Source: a virus. Taken from it: 21,826 bases of DNA. The notes below the pieces were generated by a model. That model was not told the origin of the DNA, did no database searches, and saw only the letters and a program-made list of their open reading frames with translations. A program made the translations under genes and the position numbers. The stretch covers positions 1 through 21,826 of IMG/VR virus record IMGVR_UViG_3300047552_000539; one strand, written 5' to 3'. The number at the start of each line of letters is the position of its first letter. Within the stretch, counting starts at the first letter, position 1. Below, piece by piece: positions 7,022 through 12,951 of the stretch.

Positions 7022-7179
7022 CACGAGCCTACCTGGAAATCCGCGACAACCCTCCCTGGTTCGGCATCTGCTTCGAGGATGGTCTCAGCATGCGAGACCA
7101 GAGGCTGCTGCACCAGACGTGGGACCGTAGAGACATGATCGAGTGCGCCGAGTCTTTGCTGGCAGATAGGGGATGGTAA
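7018..7179 (+). CDS. Small hypothetical protein, 53 aa
   Basis: The GTG at 7018 overlaps the previous stop as GTGA and has GGAG at about 7009-7012, well spaced. The protein is a compact, mostly charged 53-residue chain (TRAYLEIRDNPPWFGICFED, then a helical MRDQRLLHQTWDRRDMIEC part). There is no signal peptide, membrane segment or known motif. An in-frame ATG at 6982 lies inside the previous gene and has no better ribosome-binding site. The downstream gene begins on its stop codon (TAATG). Confidence 0.62.
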   Translation: MTRAYLEIRDNPPWFGICFEDGLSMRDQRLLHQTWDRRDMIECAESLLADRGW

Positions 7180-7502
7180 TGAGCACGGTTAACGAGCGCC
7201 TGAAGGCCGAGAACCAGTTCTTGTATGCGCAGGTTGCGCAATACAGGGGAATCGTTGGGCTCCTGGTTGACCGGCTCGGCGGCGAGCAGTCTGTTGCTGA
7301 CGCCGACCTGAAGTCCATGGCCGACGATGGCGCGGTATTCACAATGGGAGTGAAGCCAGGCGAAGCCAAGGAAGACGGAACCAGGGGGCCCGACACGCTG
7401 ACGCTGCGCGTTCTCAAGGGCGAGGCTGCCAAAGCCGTCCAGACCGAGGCCCCTCGAATCGTTGCCCCACAGCAGTCTAGCCTGATTATCCCCGGACGGT
7501 AG
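7179..7502 (+). CDS. Small hypothetical protein with N-terminal coiled coil, 107 aa
   Basis: ATG 7179 overlaps the previous TAA and has AGGGG at 7168-7172, six bases upstream; the in-frame ATG at 7173 is too close to that site. Residues 1-35 (NERLKAENQFLYAQVAQYRG, then a short hydrophobic IVGLLVDRL) predict a coiled coil. The remainder is polar, rich in Gly, Lys and Glu, and ends SSLIIPGR. No family is recognised. It belongs to the run of small genes between portal and scaffold. Confidence 0.7.
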   Translation: MSTVNERLKAENQFLYAQVAQYRGIVGLLVDRLGGEQSVADADLKSMADDGAVFTMGVKPGEAKEDGTRGPDTLTLRVLKGEAAKAVQTEAPRIVAPQQSSLIIPGR

Positions 7503-7504
7503 AC

Positions 7505-7690
7505 ATGCCAAGGCGCACGGGCTGGGAATGCTACGACCATCTTGGGCTGTGCATGGACTCGGAGTCCTGGCGCGGTATCGAGTTTGACCTGGGGTATCCG
7601 GTCCCAAGGCGCCTCAGAAACCGCTTCCTGGCTACGGTAGTTCTCGACGAAACAATCATGCGCCGATACTGCGATGGACATGAAGCGTAG
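7505..7690 (+). CDS. Small hypothetical protein, 61 aa
   Basis: ATG 7505 follows the previous stop by two bases; the only upstream purine-rich element is GGACGG, a weak ribosome-binding site. The 61-residue product is soluble-looking with two basic patches (MPRRTGW and PVPRRLRNRF) and no known motif. The gene is supported by its tight spacing and codon pattern, but it is short and could be spurious. It is the last gene before the tRNA-like sequence. Confidence 0.55.
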   Translation: MPRRTGWECYDHLGLCMDSESWRGIEFDLGYPVPRRLRNRFLATVVLDETIMRRYCDGHEA

Positions 7691-7710
7691 AGCGAAGCTC
7701 GTTTAGTAGG

Positions 7711-7782
7711 ACCACTATCGTCTAAAGGGTAGGATCGCGTTATCGTAAGCGCGAGATGCGAGTTCGAACCTCGCTAGTGGCA
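7711..7782 (+). tRNA. tRNA-like gene, isotype unclear, abnormal anticodon loop
   Basis: The acceptor ACCACTA (7711-7717) pairs with TAGTGGC (7775-7781) over six pairs with an A-C mismatch at 1-72, and the discriminator is A7782. The D arm has GTCT and GGAT around an AAAGGGTA loop. The T arm is perfect: GCGAG, TTCGAAC, CTCGC. The anticodon stem closes as CGCGTT/AGCGCG with a six-base loop ATCGTA, or as a five-pair stem with an eight-base loop; no pairing gives seven. If T33 is the T of ATCGTA, the anticodon would read CGT (threonine), but this is uncertain. CCA is not encoded. Total length is 72 bases, one short of usual. It may be a degraded tRNA or a tRNA mimic. Confidence 0.7.
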
Positions 7783-7808
7783 GGCCCTGGCAATCGCCGG
7801 GGCCTTTT
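7783..7808 (+). terminator. Rho-independent terminator directly after the tRNA-like gene
   Basis: GGCCCTGGC (7783-7791) pairs with GCCGGGGCC (7796-7804) over nine pairs with one T-G wobble, a four-base AATC loop and TTTT. The stem begins at the base after the tRNA discriminator, and the next regulatory box begins one base after the T run, so it marks a clean boundary between transcription units. Confidence 0.88.
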
Positions 7809-7844
7809 GTATAGCTTGCGGCAGGTCGGGCCCATTCTTGGGCC
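7809..7844 (+). promoter_or_regulatory. Conserved 16-base box plus start-abutting hairpin upstream of scaffold
   Basis: GTATAGCTTGCGGCAG (7809-7824) matches the box at 1941-1956 at 15 of 16 bases. GGCCCA (7829-7834) pairs with TGGGCC (7839-7844) around TTCT, and the stem ends one base before ATG 7845. There is no Shine-Dalgarno sequence. It lies immediately after a terminator, exactly where a new promoter would be needed for the capsid genes. TATAGC could be a -10 element; no convincing -35 is seen. Confidence 0.6.
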
Positions 7845-8621
7845 ATGTCCGACACAGCCCAAACGACTCCCGAAGTATCCAGTGCTGCCGCTGCGGCTGT
7901 GACCGCTCCGGCCGCTGAACCTGTTGCCGCTGCCGCCTCAACCCCGGCCGCTGCGCCAGTCGCAACTCCAGCTCCAGCAGCCAGGCCCGCGACGGCGGAC
8001 AAGGCTCCAGAGCCGGCCAAGGATGCCGAGAAGCCCGCCGAGGTGGCGTCACTTCTCAAGGCTCCCGAGAAGTCCGACGCACAGAAGGGCGAAGCAGACA
8101 AAGCTGCCGAGGAGAAATCCGTTAAGGCGGATGTCGAGATCGCTATCCCCGAGGGGCTCAAGGTCAATGACGAAGTGCTGTCTGAGTTCAAGGCCATCGC
8201 CAAGGAGGCGGGTCTGGACTCCAAGAACGCTCAGAAGTTCTTTGACCTCGAGATGAAGGCTGCGCAGGCGCGCGAGGCCGAACAGGCCAGGGCGTTTTCG
8301 CAGTGGAAACAGGACAGCATTGCCAGCCTGAAGAAGGAGTGGGCCGGGGCGTTCGAGCAGAACGTTGCGCACGCGCAACGCGCTATCGACCGTTTCGCGC
8401 CTCCTGGTCTTCTTGAGGCTCTTGGTGGCCTTGAAAACCACCCGGCCGCGATGCAGTTCTTTGCCGCTATTGGCAAGGCGTTTGGCGAGGATTCTCTTGC
8501 TAGCGTCGCTAACGCCAAGAGCGCTCCGGCCGTTGACCATCAGCGAGGAATTACCGGCAACGCGCTTGTAGATAACCTGGCCGGCTCGCTGTACCCGTCC
8601 ATGAACAAGCAATCCGACTAA
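7845..8621 (+). CDS. Capsid scaffolding protein, 258 aa
   Basis: The gene lies immediately before the major capsid gene, the standard scaffold position. Residues 1-95 are an Ala/Pro/Val-rich, lysine- and glutamate-containing disordered tract. A folded segment follows: IPEGLKVNDEVLSEFKAIAK, the EAGLDSKNAQKFFDLEMKAA helix pair, a WKQDSIASLKKEWAG helix, and a conserved-looking FAPPGLLEALGGLENHPAAM region with a final Asp/Lys tail. This order (disordered front, EAGL helices, then a GL-xNHP segment near the end) is typical of scaffolds from podo- and siphoviruses. It would organise capsid subunits during procapsid assembly and then leave. The ATG lacks a Shine-Dalgarno sequence and abuts a hairpin. 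Confidence 0.85.
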   Translation: MSDTAQTTPEVSSAAAAAVTAPAAEPVAAAASTPAAAPVATPAPAARPATADKAPEPAKDAEKPAEVASLLKAPEKSDAQKGEADKAAEEKSVKADVEIAIPEGLKVNDEVLSEFKAIAKEAGLDSKNAQKFFDLEMKAAQAREAEQARAFSQWKQDSIASLKKEWAGAFEQNVAHAQRAIDRFAPPGLLEALGGLENHPAAMQFFAAIGKAFGEDSLASVANAKSAPAVDHQRGITGNALVDNLAGSLYPSMNKQSD

Positions 8622-8661
8622 CTAACTACTTACCGCCTTCTAGGCACATGGAGCAATTAGA

Positions 8662-9702
8662 ATGACTGCCTCTACCGCACAGATCGGGAACACCTTCCCG
8701 ACGTTGGCCGATGTTACCAAGCGACTTGACCCTAACGGATCGATCGCCAATATCGCTGAGGTTCTCGAGCAAAAGAATCCTCTTCTCCAGGACATGAGCT
8801 GGGTTGAGGCGAACATGCCGAGCGCCCACCGCTTCACCAGCCGATCGGCGCTTCCTGCCCTGACCTGGCGGAAGTTCAACCAGGGCGTTGCTCCTGCAAA
8901 GAGCACGACCGACCAGCACGACGAGCCCATTGGCCAGTGCGTTGGTTATTCGAAGGTGGATTGCGCCCTTGCCAAGCTGAACGGCAATGAGGCCGCCTTC
9001 CGTGCGTCCGAGGATCTGGCGTTTGTTAGCGCGTTCAACAACGAGCTGGCGACCGGCATCTTCTATCACTCGTACTCGAGCAACCCTGAGAAGTTCCAGG
9101 GTCTTAGTCCTCGACTGTCTGCGACGTCTGGCAACCCAGCCGCGTCTGGCGGTCCTACCGGCACCGGCCAGATCATCAAGGCCGACTCCGGAGCGTCTGG
9201 CGGCGATCAGACCTCCATCTGGCTTATTGGCTGGGGCCCTGAGACCGTGTTTGGGATCTTCCCGAAGGGGAGCGTCGGCGGCCTGCAGCACGTTGACATG
9301 GGAGAGCAGCTGGTTCCCGACAGCGGTGGAACCAACCAGTTCCGCGCTTACGTCTCTGAGTGGACCTGGCAGGTTGGTCTCTGCGTGAAGGATTACCGCT
9401 ATGTTGCCCGCGTTTGCAACATTGACACCGGGACTGGCGGCTGGACCAACGACCTGAGCACGGGCGCCGATCTTGTGGCCCGTATGCAGGACGCGATGAC
9501 CGCTATCTACGATCTGAACAACTGCAAGCCCGTGTTCTACATGGCGCGCAACACGTTCAACATGGTTGGCCAGCAGATGATGGCCCGCCAAGCGAACTAT
9601 CTCGAGTACGTGGATCGCGGCGGATCGCGCGTTCCCCATATGTTCGGGATTCCGATTCGCTTCTGCGATGCCCTCACCACCACCGAGGCTGTTGTCAGCT
9701 AA
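8662..9702 (+). CDS. Major capsid protein, 346 aa
   Basis: The sequence follows the BPP-1-type major capsid family: LADVTKRLDPNGSIANIAEV, LLQDMSWVEANMPSAHRFTS, the LTWRKFNQGVAPAKSTTDQ segment, NGNEAAFRASEDLAFVSAFN and GWGPETVFGIFPKGSVGGLQ. The C-terminal part contains YRYVARVCNID, KPVFYMARNTF and GIPIRFCDAL, the usual end of HK97-fold capsid proteins in this group. It assembles the icosahedral shell. A GGAG lies about eight bases before ATG 8662. The gene is flanked by two short spacers that share the sequence CTAACTAAC. The length is normal for the family, and no protease or pro-domain is visible. Confidence 0.94.
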   Translation: MTASTAQIGNTFPTLADVTKRLDPNGSIANIAEVLEQKNPLLQDMSWVEANMPSAHRFTSRSALPALTWRKFNQGVAPAKSTTDQHDEPIGQCVGYSKVDCALAKLNGNEAAFRASEDLAFVSAFNNELATGIFYHSYSSNPEKFQGLSPRLSATSGNPAASGGPTGTGQIIKADSGASGGDQTSIWLIGWGPETVFGIFPKGSVGGLQHVDMGEQLVPDSGGTNQFRAYVSEWTWQVGLCVKDYRYVARVCNIDTGTGGWTNDLSTGADLVARMQDAMTAIYDLNNCKPVFYMARNTFNMVGQQMMARQANYLEYVDRGGSRVPHMFGIPIRFCDALTTTEAVVS

Positions 9703-9730
9703 TTCTGGCGCCGTACTAACTAACAAATCA

Positions 9731-9742
9731 GGGCCTAGGCCC
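9731..9742. repeat. Perfect 12-base palindrome between capsid and cement genes
   Basis: GGGCCTAGGCCC is an exact inverted repeat in the 57-base spacer after the capsid gene. It has no T run and no loop, so it is unlikely to be a terminator. It could be a protein-binding or RNA-processing site, or chance. Confidence 0.5.
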
Positions 9743-9759
9743 AGAAAGAGAAAAATCAA

Positions 9760-10227
9760 ATGCTGCTCGATAAGGAACTGACCTTCACCTACACCAGCGC
9801 TACGGATGACTCGCAGACCATCGCGGACGCCGATAACGTCTCCTACAACCAGCTTGACCTTGGCCAGGGGGCCGCTGCTTCTACTCCGACACGCCAGCTT
9901 GGCAACGGCGCCCCGATGTACCTGATCACTCAGGTTGTGACCAAGGACACCGGCCACACCACTCCGACGCTGAACATCAAGCTTGTTGCTGCCACTGATA
10001 CGGCGTTCACGTCTTCGCGTATCATTGCCCAAACTGGCGACATCGCCAACGCGCTTCTCGCTGATAACCAGATCATCGTGTTGCCGGTTCCTCCGAGCAT
10101 CGGATACCGGTACTGGCGGGTTGAGTATCACCTTGGCAACGCGGACAATAGCTATGTTGTGCGTAGCTTCCTGGCCGATTGCGCCCCGAGCCCGCTGTTC
10201 TATACGCAGCCCTCGTATCTGGCCTAA
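9760..10227 (+). CDS. Bbp16-like capsid cement protein, 155 aa
   Basis: The protein sits directly after the capsid gene and has the beta-rich layout of Bbp16-type capsid cement proteins: an N-terminal FTYTSATDDSQTI region, a YNQLDLGQG turn, APMYLITQVVTKDTGHTTPT, LNIKLVAATDTAFTSSRIIA, then LPVPPSIGYRYWRVEYHL. The pattern of a tolerant first third, a strand with the alternating LNIKLVAATD layout and a final RYWRVEYHL strand is typical. It would bind the outside of the mature capsid and stabilise it. The ribosome-binding site is a weak purine run (AGAAAGAG), unusual for an abundant virion protein. A terminator follows the gene. Confidence 0.82.
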   Translation: MLLDKELTFTYTSATDDSQTIADADNVSYNQLDLGQGAAASTPTRQLGNGAPMYLITQVVTKDTGHTTPTLNIKLVAATDTAFTSSRIIAQTGDIANALLADNQIIVLPVPPSIGYRYWRVEYHLGNADNSYVVRSFLADCAPSPLFYTQPSYLA

Positions 10228-10243
10228 TTGAAGCGATAGCAAT

Positions 10244-10273
10244 GGCGGCCTGGCTTCGGCTGGGCCGCCTTTT
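10244..10273 (+). terminator. Rho-independent terminator with TTCG loop
   Basis: GGCGGCC (10244-10250) pairs with GGCCGCC (10263-10269); the stem extends inward through wobble pairs to a TTCG tetraloop at about 10255-10258 and is followed by TTTT. It closes the capsid and cement genes. AAGGAG for the next gene starts a few bases later. Confidence 0.88.
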
Positions 10274-10287
10274 GCAAAGGAGACGCA

Positions 10288-10851
10288 ATGCTGCGAATCT
10301 TTCGAAAGCTGATTAACGGCGACGTTCACGACAGCGCGGCGATTGCGCTTTCCAAGCTTGCCACTGGCGCGCTCGATACTGATATCACGATTGCCGAGGC
10401 GAATCTTACGGTTGCACTGATTGGCAACTATGCCGACGTCACGGTTGCCAACTCCGATCTGCTGACGCTGAACAGCGTTGGCAAGCAGCTGGTTGCGAAT
10501 CCTGGCGCCGGCTACGCCAACATCTTGGACAGTGTCGAAATCTTCTACGACTACTCGTCTGCCGCTTTTGCCTCGAACGGAAATATTACCGTCAACTACC
10601 ACACAGGCTCCGCAATCGACTCTGCGGCAATCGCGACCATCGCCAAAACGTCGTTCTTCGGCGACAGCGAGTCTGCCGATGGCGTTCGGGTTGCGTATCC
10701 GACTAGCACGGCTGCAATCACCCCGATTGCTGGCGGTGCGTCCGGAACCAATGGCGCGCTGTGGCTGACTTGCGCTTCGGCGGATCCGATTACAGGCGGC
10801 GGGCACTTCCACGTTCGAACGTTCTTCCACGTCGTTCCTACCTCGTTCTAA
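10288..10851 (+). CDS. Virion-associated beta-rich protein, first of a tandem paralogous pair, 187 aa
   Basis: ATG 10288 is preceded by AAGGAG. The protein shares a clear pattern with its downstream neighbour: SAAIALSKLATGALDTDITI, EANL, GNYADV, LVANPGAGYANILDSVEIFYDY and FHVRTFFHVVPTSF. The SKLATGAL-type segment resembles motifs in phage fibre proteins, and the GAGYANILDSV to YDYSSAAF region resembles a beta-sandwich seen in head decorations and spikes. The first 11 residues (MLRIFRKLING) are basic and differ from the paralog. It is probably a capsid-surface or appendage protein, inferred from position after the cement gene and from these resemblances. Confidence 0.75.
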   Translation: MLRIFRKLINGDVHDSAAIALSKLATGALDTDITIAEANLTVALIGNYADVTVANSDLLTLNSVGKQLVANPGAGYANILDSVEIFYDYSSAAFASNGNITVNYHTGSAIDSAAIATIAKTSFFGDSESADGVRVAYPTSTAAITPIAGGASGTNGALWLTCASADPITGGGHFHVRTFFHVVPTSF

Positions 10852-10860
10852 GGGGCGACC

Positions 10861-11418
10861 ATGGCGAATCTACCTAGCCCGGCTGGAACTCAAAAGAAGA
10901 CCGGATACGTTAACGCCGACTTCCACGCCAGCGCCTCGATTGCTACGTCTAAGCTGGCGACTGGCGCTCTTCCGTCTGCAATTACGCTTGCGGAAGCCAA
11001 CCTGTCTTCCGAACTGTACGGCAACTATGCAGACGTATCGCTTACTGCTGCCCAGGTAAAGGCTCTTCACACGACCCCGTACACGCTGGTTGCAGCTCCC
11101 GCAGCCGGCTATGCCAACGTGTTTGACGGCGCGCTGCTGTTCCTGGACTACAGCGGCGGCGCCTTCACGTCTGGAAATGCGCTCGTCAAGTATACAAACG
11201 AGGCCGGGCAGTTGGTTGCTACGGTGGCGTCCAGCGGCTTCCTGACTGCCACGTCTGACCAGCTTCGGTATGTGTACCCGGCCAGCACGGCTGCGATTGT
11301 TCCTGTTTCCGCTGCGGCGCTTGTGCTGAACGTCGCCTCAACGGATCCGTCTGGCGCAGCTGCAACAAGCGTGCTGTATGTCCGAACGTTCTTCCACGTT
11401 ATCCCGATGACGTATTAG
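10861..11418 (+). CDS. Virion-associated beta-rich protein, second of a tandem paralogous pair, 185 aa
   Basis: The gene follows its paralog by nine bases, with only a weak GGGG upstream of ATG 10861. Shared blocks include ASIATSKLATGALPSAITLA, EANL, GNYADVSL, LVAAPAAGYANVFDGALLFL and VRTFFHVIPMTY. The middle third has diverged most. A tandem duplication followed by divergence explains the pair, which could provide two versions of one capsid-surface or appendage protein. A 22-base hairpin follows the gene but lacks a T run. No enzyme motif is present. Confidence 0.75.
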   Translation: MANLPSPAGTQKKTGYVNADFHASASIATSKLATGALPSAITLAEANLSSELYGNYADVSLTAAQVKALHTTPYTLVAAPAAGYANVFDGALLFLDYSGGAFTSGNALVKYTNEAGQLVATVASSGFLTATSDQLRYVYPASTAAIVPVSAAALVLNVASTDPSGAAATSVLYVRTFFHVIPMTY

Positions 11419-11435
11419 CAGCAGTGCAGTTAACC

Positions 11436-11457
11436 GGCCCCCGTTAACGCGGGGGCC
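11436..11457 (+). other. Strong hairpin without T run
   Basis: GGCCCCCG (11436-11443) pairs perfectly with CGGGGGCC (11450-11457) around a TTAACG loop. The bases that follow (ATATCCG) are not a T run, so it is more likely an attenuator, RNA-processing or mRNA-protecting hairpin than a full intrinsic terminator. Confidence 0.7.
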
Positions 11458-11478
11458 ATATCCGAGGAACGAACTACG

Positions 11479-11892
11479 ATGGTTGCGCGATACTGGATTA
11501 ATCACTCTGCGTTTCTTCCGACCGGTCCGATGATGGGCGATGGGCAGCCGAGCCATGAGTACCACGCCCCTGGCAAGGAGATTGCGTACGCTGGCGAGCC
11601 TTCTACGCGATGGGAGCCCCTTAATCAGGAGGCCGTTGACGCCATGAGGGCCCTCATTGAGAAGAGGATCGCCAACTCCGAGGAAACACGTAAGTTCATT
11701 CCGGGCGACCCGGCTGGCCTTAGATCGCTTGCTGCGCTGAACGGCCGAATCGGGGCGATGAAGAGCCGCCTTGCCGGATTGCGCATCTCTTCTCGAGCCG
11801 GACCCCAGCCGGAGCCGGCCGCGTTTACGAGGCCCGAGGAGCCGGAGCCGCAGCCGCAGAGCCAGGGCCGACAGCAGGGCCGCCGCCAGTAG
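11479..11892 (+). CDS. Hypothetical protein, 137 aa
   Basis: ATG 11479 has GAGGAA about ten bases upstream. The N-terminus (RYWINHSAFLPTGPMMGDGQ) is followed by a helical region with EAVDAMRALIEKRIANSEET and LRSLAALNGRIGAMKSRLAG. The C-terminal 30 residues are Pro/Glu then Gln/Arg-rich and look disordered. No family is recognised. The position directly before the tail adaptor suggests a structural or assembly role, which is inference only. Confidence 0.68.
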   Translation: MVARYWINHSAFLPTGPMMGDGQPSHEYHAPGKEIAYAGEPSTRWEPLNQEAVDAMRALIEKRIANSEETRKFIPGDPAGLRSLAALNGRIGAMKSRLAGLRISSRAGPQPEPAAFTRPEEPEPQPQSQGRQQGRRQ

Positions 11893-11922
11893 CGTAGCAG
11901 CGAAGCGTAGACAGGAGCCAGC

Positions 11923-12942
11923 GTGTACACGAGCGCACAGACACAGGTGGGAATCATCAACCGCGCGCTGGCTCGCTGCGGCATCAAGCAGTTCATCACG
12001 GCAACAACGGACACGTCCCAGGAGGCCATCGTTAGCATGATGTTCTGGGACCAGGTCCGGCAGCAGCTTCTTGGGGCGTTCCCCTGGAAGTTTGCGATTC
12101 GCCAGGCCCCTCTCGAGGAGTTCGCTCCGGCATGCTCGGCCGTTGAGCGCATCGGGACGGGGCCTGCCGGCTCCACGCTGATTACGGCGCTGGCTGCCTC
12201 TAGCGACCTTGAGGGCAGCTATAACGTGGTCGGCCAGGTGACTACGGCTGGCGGAACGTCTACGGGCTACATCAAGTGGAGCGTTGACGGCGGCATCTCG
12301 TTTGGCTCTCCCGTCGTCTATTCGTCCGGAGCGCAGACCATCGGAAACAGCGGCGGAACCGGCGTTGAGTTGGCTTGCGGCTCCGGCCTCGAGATGACCG
12401 GGACAATCGAGGTCACTCTGGCTAGTGGGCAAACGCTGGTTGCCGGCGACATATACAGGTTTACGGCTACGGATGGCCTGAGCTTCGAATATAACTACGG
12501 TTTTCTTTTGCCGGCCGACATGCTGATTGGGCGGTACATTTGGTCCGGCGCCCGCTCGATTCGTCCGGACCAGCGCATCCCGTTCAAGCGTGGAAACTTT
12601 GGCAGCCTGAACGTGCTGTGGACCGATATCGACCCGTCCGACACGCCCAAGATTATCTACGTCGAAGACGTGACGGACGCCTCGCGCTTCCCTGCCGGCT
12701 TCGCGGATGCGCTGGCATGGAAGCTGGCCTACGAGATTAGCGGCCCGCTCAAGGCCGAGCCCGCCCCGCAGGCGCTGATGCAGGCGTACTTATTGGCAGT
12801 CAACGAGGCCCGCTCTGTCGATTTCATCGAGTTTCAGGAGGATATGCCTCCCGACTCCGAGGTTGTTGCTGCGCGCGGAGACGCCTGGAATCCCTACCAG
12901 GGCTCAACGTATCCGCTCGGCTGGGGCTGGCTGCCCCTCTAG
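11923..12942 (+). CDS. Tail adaptor / tail tubular protein A (gp11-like) with inserted beta domain, 339 aa
   Basis: GTG 11923 has AGGAG at 11913-11917. The N-terminal part (TQVGIINRALARCGIKQFIT, then FWDQVRQQLLGAFPWKFAIR) and the C-terminal part (YNYGFLLPADMLIGRYIW, SRFPAGFADALAWKLAYEIS) match the T7 gp11 family, the ring that joins portal and tail nozzle. Between about residues 72 and 187 is an extra beta-rich domain (YIKWSVDGGISFGSPVVYSS, GDIYRFTATDG) that ordinary gp11 proteins lack. Its stop overlaps the ribosome-binding site of the next gene. Adjacency to the nozzle gene strongly supports the call. Confidence 0.9.
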   Translation: MYTSAQTQVGIINRALARCGIKQFITATTDTSQEAIVSMMFWDQVRQQLLGAFPWKFAIRQAPLEEFAPACSAVERIGTGPAGSTLITALAASSDLEGSYNVVGQVTTAGGTSTGYIKWSVDGGISFGSPVVYSSGAQTIGNSGGTGVELACGSGLEMTGTIEVTLASGQTLVAGDIYRFTATDGLSFEYNYGFLLPADMLIGRYIWSGARSIRPDQRIPFKRGNFGSLNVLWTDIDPSDTPKIIYVEDVTDASRFPAGFADALAWKLAYEISGPLKAEPAPQALMQAYLLAVNEARSVDFIEFQEDMPPDSEVVAARGDAWNPYQGSTYPLGWGWLPL

Positions 12943-12946
12943 GAGG
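12941..12946 (+). promoter_or_regulatory. Ribosome-binding site for a TTG start
   Basis: AGGAGG overlaps the stop codon of the tail adaptor gene and lies five bases before TTG 12952. It decides the non-ATG start of the nozzle gene; no ATG in that frame precedes the conserved N-terminus. Confidence 0.8.
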
Positions 12947-12951
12947 CCCCC

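Noticed and set aside
7690-7700. Small GAGC-GAA-GCTC hairpin after the 61-residue gene
   Set aside because: Four base pairs with a three-base loop and no T run are too weak to call a terminator.
8626-10830. A 734-codon open frame on the minus strand opposite the capsid and cement genes
   Set aside because: It runs antisense to three well-supported genes, has an Arg/Gly/Asn-rich composition typical of a codon-bias shadow, no recognisable domain and no plausible ribosome-binding context.
11338-12432. A 364-codon minus-strand frame opposite the tail adaptor region
   Set aside because: It is antisense to the gp11-like gene and its neighbours, has no domain, and its Ser/Arg/Leu-rich composition is that of a shadow.
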